Source: a virus | Reading direction: 5' to 3' (one strand) | Virus record (IMG/VR): IMGVR_UViG_3300042453_002208 | Span: 1 to 40,040 of that record | DNA: 40,040 bases | Shown: positions 34,340-40,040 of the stretch, piece after piece | Position numbering within the stretch: the stretch's first letter is position 1 | Layout: each line of letters starts with the position of its first letter | The notes under the pieces: generated by a model | Seen by the model: the letters and a program-made list of their open reading frames with translations, nothing else | Databases searched by the model: none | What the model was told of the DNA's origin: nothing | Program-made: the position numbers and the translations under genes

Positions 34340-34813
34340 TTATTTTTTAAATAATTTTATCAAATTGTCTACTAACGAAACTGCTAAGTCAGTACCATAT
34401 ACTGCTCTATATTGAGGATTTTGTTTATATGATGCTATTGTTTCTTTTTTAGCGTCTCTAATTAATGTTATAAGTTCTTTTAGTTTACCTGATAGTATAT
34501 TAAAGTCACCTAAACGTCCTGCTATATATTCTTTTAGTTTTTCGTCATCAGTTGGTAATGAAGCTATAAATGATTCAACATCAAATTCAGGAGTTGTTTC
34601 TTCTTCCCATAATTGCTTAACATCAAAACTTTTAGGTTTTGTAGTTTTAACAGGTTTAAATCCTAACTTATAATAATAATTTTTAGCTTTACCTGCTACT
34701 GGCGTAGCGTAATTCATTCCTTCACCAGCGGAAAAAGACGCTCCAGTACCTGTAGCGCTTTCTTCTTTTAAGCGTTTAACAATTAAATCTTTTATTTTAT
34801 TTCGTTCGCTCAT
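34340..34813 (-). CDS. Hypothetical head protein (157 aa) sharing a TGTGA motif with the capsid protein
   Basis: 157 residues, not recognised as a family. Residues 1-20 are charged and helical (SERNKIKDLIVKRLKEESAT). Residues 21-30 continue as GTGASFSAGEG. This resembles the segment just after the predicted cleavage site of the major capsid protein (STGTGATFTVGQGEQWAG), suggesting that both are processed by gp21 or bind the same partner. The C-terminal half is helical and Lys-rich. Its start overlaps the 284-residue gene by four bases (ATGA). A role in the prohead core or portal region is inferred from position only. Confidence 0.7.
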   Translation of the reverse strand: MSERNKIKDLIVKRLKEESATGTGASFSAGEGMNYATPVAGKAKNYYYKLGFKPVKTTKPKSFDVKQLWEEETTPEFDVESFIASLPTDDEKLKEYIAGRLGDFNILSGKLKELITLIRDAKKETIASYKQNPQYRAVYGTDLAVSLVDNLIKLFKK

Positions 34814-35664
34814 TTTGCTGATTCTAACTCTTCTACTAATGAGTAGTATTGTAAAAGATTAATTAAATGATCATCATTAACTTTTTCATTCTTAGTTAAA
34901 CTAGGTAGAATGTTTATAACTTCATTTATTTTAATTTGAATAGCTTTATCAGTAACTTTTTTATTTAAAGCACCTAATGTACTTTTAATTTCATTTATTT
35001 TAGCATTATAAAAATCTTTTAATTTTGAAGTACTATCAATACTATTAATAAATTCTTTTAAAGTATTCTTTTGATTTTCATTTAAGTCAGCATACTTATC
35101 ATTAAACTTTTCAAGCAATACTCGGTATGTTAACACACGAATATCTTTATCTTGATGTTTAAATTCTTCTAAAATATTATTTTTAACTTCTTTTTTATCA
35201 ATAGTAGATTGAGTTAAGTATTCTAAAAGTGCTGTCTTGTTCTCAATAATTTGAGTTGGGTTAGATAAATTTTCACTATTATATACTTCTAATAAAGTAA
35301 ATAATGAAGCTTGAGCTTTATAATTAGGTAATTTCATTTTAAAGAAATCCTCTAAATTATAGTGATTTTTAATCTCTTTAATAAGATTATACTTTTGTCT
35401 CTTAAGAGTTGAACGATTTAAGTGTTTTGAACTTTCAACAAGTGTATTTAAAACCATGTTTGCTTTAGCTTCACTAATGTTAGTGTACTTAAAGAAGTTT
35501 TCATATAACTTGTATTCTTTACCTAATTCAGTTTTAGTAAAGTATTTCTTAAGAATTGTTGTTGCTGGCGATTCCTTACCTGATAATGTGTCAGCTGTGA
35601 TTTGTCTTACTAACAATTCAAAAAGGATTCCAGTGTTTTTGTACTTCGAGTGTTTTATATTCAC
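34810..35664 (-). CDS. Hypothetical helical protein between portal and prohead genes (284 aa)
   Basis: 284 residues. The start codon is GTG at 35664 (NIKHSKYKNTGILFELLVRQ follows); no ATG is suitably near. It is nearly all helical, Lys/Asn/Leu-rich, with no Trp or Cys seen. I recall similar proteins starting with the same KYKNTGILFELLVRQ phrase between portal and protease genes of environmental T4-type phages, without known function. It heads the gp21 unit: an ATATTTATA element lies 17 nt upstream and its stop overlaps the next start (ATGA). It may be a head-assembly factor. Confidence 0.75.
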   Translation of the reverse strand: MNIKHSKYKNTGILFELLVRQITADTLSGKESPATTILKKYFTKTELGKEYKLYENFFKYTNISEAKANMVLNTLVESSKHLNRSTLKRQKYNLIKEIKNHYNLEDFFKMKLPNYKAQASLFTLLEVYNSENLSNPTQIIENKTALLEYLTQSTIDKKEVKNNILEEFKHQDKDIRVLTYRVLLEKFNDKYADLNENQKNTLKEFINSIDSTSKLKDFYNAKINEIKSTLGALNKKVTDKAIQIKINEVINILPSLTKNEKVNDDHLINLLQYYSLVEELESAK

Positions 35665-35681
35665 TTTAGCAATATTTTATC

Positions 35682-35690
35682 TATAAATAT
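35682..35690 (-). promoter_or_regulatory. ATATTTATA element, gp21 unit
   Basis: Exact 9-mer 17 nt upstream of the GTG start at 35664, which supports that start. Confidence 0.45.
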
Positions 35691-35701
35691 ATATGAAATT
35701 G

Positions 35702-37585
35702 TTATTCTCGTATTTGAGATTCATCTAATAACGAAGAATCGTCTTTTTTAAACACGAGTTTTTTATCCATTGATTCAAGTAATGTTTTGTTTTGGAGACT
35801 TTCTAATGCTAATGGTGATCCACCTTTAAAATTATTTCTAAGTGACTTATCTTCACCAGTATCATCACCTTTCTTCATACCTTTACTACCTAATCTATCA
35901 ACACCTAAGTAATTATCTTGAGTACCAATAGTAGATGCTTTTTCTTTAGGGCGACCTAAGTCTAAATCATCACCATATCCATCAGGTACTCCACCTCCAT
36001 AACGACCTGAGCCATATAGTGCTGCTAAATCATGAGGTGTACCATATGACTTACCTGATTCTAATGGGTCATTACCTTCATTTTCTATTTGTTTTAATCT
36101 AAAGGTACGTTTTTGGTCCTCAGCAATTAAATCACGGTATTCATCAAATTGATCTTGACTTAAGTGGAATACATTATCATAAACCCAATCAGTAGGTAAT
36201 ATTTTTGTTTCCATAATACTACGAGCTAAATCTACTTTTTCTTTCATTAGCGCTATTCTTTCTTGATCATAAATGATAGAAGGAGTAGTTAAATCTAATT
36301 CAAAGTTTGTTAAGCCTTCGTTTCTATATCCTTGAGTATATAAGTGTACTAATGCTATTTTATTTAATTCTGATAATATGATACGTTGAATGCGATCAAT
36401 AGTACGAGCAAAACGAATATCTTCAGCTGCTAATGTTGCTTTACCAGTTAAGTCTTTTTCATAACCCATAAATGCTTTAGGTACTTTTAAAGCAGCAAAT
36501 AATTTATCTCTTAAATAAGCTACGTCTTCAATACCATTATAATCCATACCTTTAGTAGGTTCAATCTTAGTAGATGAATCATTACCTCTAACTGGTATAT
36601 AAAAATCTTCCAACATATTTTGTTGGTTATATTTTAAGTTATATTCACCAGTTTGAGGATCAACTAATGGAGTTTTCTTCATTGTGTTAATAGTCTTCTG
36701 CATGAAGTTTTCTACTTCATTTGGAGGAATAGAACCAACATTGATATAAAAAATACGCTTTTCTGGGGCACGACAAATACGATGAATCAACATTGCATCT
36801 TCCATCAAGATATATTGTTTAAATAACTTACGAGCTGGTTCTAAATAAGAACGACCATAAGGTAAATAGTTTACATCAGTAATTAATCTGAAGTGAGCCA
36901 TTTCATAGTTGTCAAAATATATTTTATTATCTTGTTTGTTAGAAGAATAGTTACCTTGTCCTGTTACCCCATAATATCCTGTTCCACCTGCGTATCCATC
37001 AGCACTAAAAGCAAATCTTACTTCAGCTGGGTTTTTAGGATCATAATTTTCTTCACGAGCAATATGATAAGCAGTATAAGGTATAACATTATATACACCA
37101 AATTTTTCAGCTATTTCTAACTTTAAGAAAAAATCACCATACTTACACATTTGGCGGATCCAAGACCATAAATTAAACTCAATATTTAATACATCATAGA
37201 ATAAGTTGTATAATATTTTTTGTATATCTTCATCGCTACTCTTAATTTGAAGTACTTCACCCATATCATTCTTGAGAGTACATTCGTCTGCGATTATATC
37301 CAAAGCAGACGCAATAATAGCGTCAGTATCCATCGCATCATAATCAGAGTAGATTTGAGTACGTAAATACTTCCAGTTAAGATTTAATTGAGCACCATAA
37401 AGTGATGTACTATTACTTGCGTAAATACGATTATACCTGTCAACTAAAGAGTTAGTTTGATATTCTCCAGTAGTTTGAATACTGTTAACATCCATTACTT
37501 TAAGTTCATTACCTCCAGCATTTCTGATGATAACATCAGTGGAGAATAATCGTCTTAGTCGTGTAAATACACTTGTATCTGCCAT
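35702..37585 (-). CDS. gp20: Portal protein gp20
   Basis: 627 residues (T4 gp20: 524). Core portal phrases: YDAMDTDAIIASALDIIADE, NLWSWIRQMCKYGDFFLKLE, LPYGRSYLEPARKLFKQYIL, then AMLIHRICRAPEKRIFYINV and KVPKAFMGYEKDLTGKATLA. It forms the 12-fold vertex ring that nucleates head assembly and through which DNA is pumped. The C-terminal ~100 residues are Gly/Asp/Lys-rich (YGSGRYGGGVPDGYGDDLDL) and explain the extra length. It follows gp17 with a 26-nt gap that carries an ATATTTATA element. Confidence 0.95.
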   Translation of the reverse strand: MADTSVFTRLRRLFSTDVIIRNAGGNELKVMDVNSIQTTGEYQTNSLVDRYNRIYASNSTSLYGAQLNLNWKYLRTQIYSDYDAMDTDAIIASALDIIADECTLKNDMGEVLQIKSSDEDIQKILYNLFYDVLNIEFNLWSWIRQMCKYGDFFLKLEIAEKFGVYNVIPYTAYHIAREENYDPKNPAEVRFAFSADGYAGGTGYYGVTGQGNYSSNKQDNKIYFDNYEMAHFRLITDVNYLPYGRSYLEPARKLFKQYILMEDAMLIHRICRAPEKRIFYINVGSIPPNEVENFMQKTINTMKKTPLVDPQTGEYNLKYNQQNMLEDFYIPVRGNDSSTKIEPTKGMDYNGIEDVAYLRDKLFAALKVPKAFMGYEKDLTGKATLAAEDIRFARTIDRIQRIILSELNKIALVHLYTQGYRNEGLTNFELDLTTPSIIYDQERIALMKEKVDLARSIMETKILPTDWVYDNVFHLSQDQFDEYRDLIAEDQKRTFRLKQIENEGNDPLESGKSYGTPHDLAALYGSGRYGGGVPDGYGDDLDLGRPKEKASTIGTQDNYLGVDRLGSKGMKKGDDTGEDKSLRNNFKGGSPLALESLQNKTLLESMDKKLVFKKDDSSLLDESQIRE

Positions 37586-37603
37586 TTTATATTAAATTAT
37601 ACG

Positions 37604-37612
37604 TATAAATAT
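37604..37612 (-). promoter_or_regulatory. ATATTTATA element, portal
   Basis: Exact 9-mer 18 nt upstream of the ATG at 37585, touching the stop of the terminase gene. Confidence 0.45.
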
Positions 37613-39186
37613 TATAGTAACCAGCTAATGTCCTCAGCTCCTTGTCCAAAATCCATTTTATATGGATTACTATTGTTAAATGATGCTCCATAAACACCTT
37701 GTTGGTTTGTTTTAACTACAGTAATGTTACTAAGCATAGCACGAGTTAAATCCATTCCTTGTGTTCTAAATTTAAGAGCTGTGTCCCTTACATACATTGC
37801 TGTTCCAAAACTCATAACTAAATCATCATTATATCCTGATTGTGCTTCTGGTCTGCCATTTCTCCAGATAAACACTTTCATTTCTTCTAATAATCGTTTA
37901 GATTGTATAACAACACTTTTATCTCCAATGTACTCTCTAAATTTATTAATTACAAGTGGTCTTGTTTTTAAAGACATTGTAAATCCAGGTGTCATTCTTG
38001 ACGGATCATCATACTTATCTAAATAAGAATCAGCATTTATTGCTTCAGTTTTTGGAGAGTGATATAAATTTCTATATCCTCTTTCCTGTATTGACTCAAT
38101 TGTTGACCATCCTATGTTAGCATTTTCAACAACTAACAACGCTTCATTATATTCTGTTGCTATTGCTACTAACAAATAACCAAATTCTTTAGGTGATAAT
38201 TGTCCTTTATATTCACCTACTTGAGTATTTGTTTCAATATCTATAATATGAAACGCTGAAAAGTCTTTACCATCTCCTCGAGCAACATCGGCTACAACCA
38301 TATAACTACGGCTATAATCTGCTGGTTCCCATATCCATAAGTTATGATCGACTCCGCGTCTCTCCAAGGGATCCTTAATATATGTTTGAGAAATAAAGTC
38401 TATATACTCAGGATAGAATACTACATCACCTGATGTGCTAAAATCACAGTCACATTCTTGTGCTGCCATTCTAGGGTCACCTAACAATTCATCTTGTCGT
38501 TTTCTCCATTCCTCATCTCGTTCAGGATGAACATACCATGGTAATTTAATAGGTAAAAATTGGTTTTCACCTGCTTCTGCTTTAACCCATGTTTGATGGA
38601 ACCAATTACCAGTACCATATGGAGTAGATAATACAATTGCTCCTCCTCCAGTGGCTAATGTTTGTTGAGCGGATGCCCAAATCTCACCAATACCATCAAT
38701 AAATGCGGCCTCATCTATTATCAGCAAAGAAACGGCTTCGGATCGACCTGCATCACCAGCTGCTGATACTGCTTTAACCTGAGAACCATTACTTAGTCGT
38801 AATGTTAGTTTATTATTTTCTTCCGCTGTTATTTTTAACCAAGAAGGTAAGTTTTCAAACATAAATTTAACTTTTGTTACCATGTTTTTAGCTGTCTCTT
38901 GCTTAGTTGCTATACATAAGATGTTTTTATCTTTATGAAATAACATTAACCATAAAGAATAACCGGCTACTAGGGTAGATATACCTAATTGTCTTGATTT
39001 AAGTATTATATCATATGGATTATCTTTCCATAAATTAAGTACTTTATCTTGGAATGGATATAAGTTAAATAATACTCTACCACGTTGTGGATGTTGGATA
39101 TAGCAGTATTTACGCATAAAGTGCGCCGGGTTAGAGGCGCACTTCAGGTATTCTTCACGAATTATTTGTTTTATGTCTTGACTCAT
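37612..39186 (-). CDS. gp17: Large terminase subunit gp17
   Basis: 524 residues (T4 gp17: 610). ATPase half: adenine-binding YPFQ at 43-46, Walker A SRQLGIST (64-71), Walker B LLIIDEA (154-160) and coupling motif STP (188-190). Nuclease half, RNase H-like: Asp300 in VVADVARGDGKDFS, Glu354 in LVVENANIGW and an Asp in NDDLVMSFG near residue 480. It packages DNA into the prohead via the portal and cuts headful ends. The acidic hypothetical gene is 24 nt upstream; a short inverted repeat lies just before its ATG. Confidence 0.96.
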   Translation of the reverse strand: MSQDIKQIIREEYLKCASNPAHFMRKYCYIQHPQRGRVLFNLYPFQDKVLNLWKDNPYDIILKSRQLGISTLVAGYSLWLMLFHKDKNILCIATKQETAKNMVTKVKFMFENLPSWLKITAEENNKLTLRLSNGSQVKAVSAAGDAGRSEAVSLLIIDEAAFIDGIGEIWASAQQTLATGGGAIVLSTPYGTGNWFHQTWVKAEAGENQFLPIKLPWYVHPERDEEWRKRQDELLGDPRMAAQECDCDFSTSGDVVFYPEYIDFISQTYIKDPLERRGVDHNLWIWEPADYSRSYMVVADVARGDGKDFSAFHIIDIETNTQVGEYKGQLSPKEFGYLLVAIATEYNEALLVVENANIGWSTIESIQERGYRNLYHSPKTEAINADSYLDKYDDPSRMTPGFTMSLKTRPLVINKFREYIGDKSVVIQSKRLLEEMKVFIWRNGRPEAQSGYNDDLVMSFGTAMYVRDTALKFRTQGMDLTRAMLSNITVVKTNQQGVYGASFNNSNPYKMDFGQGAEDISWLL

Positions 39187-39210
39187 AAGTAACCCTTATT
39201 AAGGGAGGTA

Positions 39211-39738
39211 TTATCTGATAACATCAGATATTAATGCTTTAAGATCTTTACCTCCATCTTTAAACAACTTTTTAATTTCTGATTTCTTGATAAGTTGTCT
39301 AACAATTTCAATATTTTCTTTTGTTGGGTTTGCTAATTTTTTCTTGATACCTGACTCTAGTTTGTCTAGTCTCTCTTTATCAGCAGGTGATAATGATTTA
39401 GCTAATTTAGTTGAACTAAACTCTTTATCTAATTTCTTTAATTCAGCTTTTGAAGGTTCAGCATTAGCTATTTTAGCATCTTTCTTATCATCTTCATCTT
39501 CTTTACCATAAGTGTCTTCTACTTCTTCATCTTCATCTTTACCTTTTGCTTCAAAGAAATTTACTGGGTCATCAGCTGTTCCTAATTTTGGATTTTTAGT
39601 TGTAGCTCTAGCTTTATTAACTAGTGCTTGTTTAGCTTGTGTATTTAACGCTGCTGGGTTAGGGACATCTATATCTGCTTCACCTAAGATTTCAACAATG
39701 TTTTCTTCAATATACTTTTTTAATTCAGATAATTTCAT
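39211..39738 (-). CDS. Acidic helical protein upstream of terminase (175 aa), hypothetical
   Basis: 175 residues. Starts MKLSELKKYIEENIVEILGE, then an extended Asp/Glu/Lys-rich centre (KGKDEDEEVEDTYGKEDEDD) and helical C-terminus (IKKLFKDGGKDLKALISDVI). It shares DEDxKKDAK...LKKLDKE with the head protein at 33594-34337. Its place directly before gp17 is where a small terminase subunit (gp16) might be, but I see no recognisable gp16 feature, so this is not claimed. An ATATTTATA element is 17 nt upstream. Confidence 0.68.
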   Translation of the reverse strand: MKLSELKKYIEENIVEILGEADIDVPNPAALNTQAKQALVNKARATTKNPKLGTADDPVNFFEAKGKDEDEEVEDTYGKEDEDDKKDAKIANAEPSKAELKKLDKEFSSTKLAKSLSPADKERLDKLESGIKKKLANPTKENIEIVRQLIKKSEIKKLFKDGGKDLKALISDVIR

Positions 39739-39755
39739 TGTGTTTAGTTTTTGTG

Positions 39756-39764
39756 TATAAATAT
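39756..39764 (-). promoter_or_regulatory. ATATTTATA element, acidic protein/terminase unit
   Basis: Exact 9-mer 17 nt upstream of the ATG at 39738, touching the stop of the kinase-like gene. Confidence 0.45.
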
Positions 39765-40040
39765 CAAAAACCTAGACAAGATTTAACTTGTTTAATTCTT
39801 TCCTCAGTAGTACCCGATATGAATGCTAAGTTTTTAATTTGATTTAAATTCTCACTTATAGTACCCTTAATAGTTATATCAATTAACTTACGATAACTAG
39901 CATCTGTTTCTCTAACTCCATTATCCTCAATATCAACTCCAACTGGTGATACATAGAATATATAATCATATTCCCAAATTAATGGAGCAGCATACTTAGT
40001 AAATGCTTCTTTATCATCATTATCAATTGATTGAGCGCAT
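39764..40040 (-). CDS. AAA_28 / NadR-type nucleotide kinase, C-terminal part only
   Basis: The last 91 residues of a gene that begins beyond the right edge; TGA at 39764-39766. Readable phrases: LIWEYDYIFYVSPVGVDIED, then GVRETDASYRKLIDITIKGT and a final FISGTTEERIKQVKSCLGF. The pattern 'YDY-hydrophobic-FY..P, D-G-R, R-x-x-x-D, ..G..EER' fits the lid/adenine-binding end of AAA_28-type P-loop kinases related to the NadR kinase domain. The Walker A part is outside, so activity cannot be judged. Its stop overlaps the ATATTTATA element of the next gene. Confidence 0.6.
   Translation of the reverse strand, partial: CAQSIDNDDKEAFTKYAAPLIWEYDYIFYVSPVGVDIEDNGVRETDASYRKLIDITIKGTISENLNQIKNLAFISGTTEERIKQVKSCLGF

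Noticed and set aside
39211-39738. Small terminase subunit (gp16)
   Set aside because: Position fits, but the sequence is acidic and low-complexity with no gp16 or DNA-binding feature that I can recognise.
3423-39764. TATAAATA on the plus strand read as T4-type late promoters for rightward transcription
   Set aside because: Every copy lies just upstream of a minus-strand start codon and no plus-strand gene follows any of them, so rightward promoters are unlikely.

Overview
This window looks like the late (virion-building) module of a T4-type contractile-tailed phage (myovirus). The DNA is AT-rich, and every gene I can support lies on the minus strand, so transcription runs from position 40040 towards 1. 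Recognised T4-type parts are the large terminase (gp17), portal (gp20), prohead protease (gp21), core scaffold (gp22), major capsid protein (gp23), PhoH-like ATPase, neck proteins (gp13/gp14-like), sheath stabiliser (gp15-like), tail sheath (gp18), tail tube (gp19), a gp26-type chaperone or baseplate protein, a tape-measure protein, gp53 baseplate wedge and a hub protein with a C-terminal GH19 hydrolase domain. Most starts have A/T-rich leaders rather than Shine-Dalgarno sequences. Together with the many collagen/'VGIGT'/LamG-type adhesin modules this suggests, at low confidence, a Bacteroidota host and an environmental phage.

Layout in transcription order. DNA packaging and head: a cut-off AAA_28-type kinase (right edge), an acidic hypothetical, gp17, gp20, three hypotheticals (one with a motif shared with the capsid protein), gp21, two tandem terminators, gp22, gp23, terminator. 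Then phoH and the host-recognition block: a BppU-like small protein, a 1556-residue fibre with a collagen-like stretch, and three tandem LamG-fold genes. Neck and tail: gp13, gp14, gp15, a coiled-coil protein, gp18, gp19, terminator, a 618-residue protein of ~70-residue repeats, then gp26-type plus an overlapping reading frame that appears to be reached by ribosomal frameshifting, terminator, and the tape measure. Baseplate: an 84-residue protein, a 625-residue structural protein, gp53, the hub/GH19 protein, a 176-residue protein, short Gly/Ser-rich proteins, and finally a second giant fibre with YadA-head-like 'NTAVG' repeats that runs off the left edge.

Regulation is visible in the spacing. 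Genes are either fused by TAATG/ATGA overlaps (coupled translation) or preceded by a short gap carrying the identical 9-mer ATATTTATA (minus strand) 7-31 nt before the start codon. I count 15 exact copies, which divide the window into probable transcription or translation units, with hairpin terminators after gp21, gp23, gp19 and the gp26-type pair. The most interesting features are this 9-mer, the candidate frameshift just upstream of the tape measure, the 70-residue repeat protein, the LamG triplet, and the modules shared between the two giant fibres. No stretch longer than about 200 bases lacks a gene; I saw no tRNA, insertion sequence or CRISPR array.
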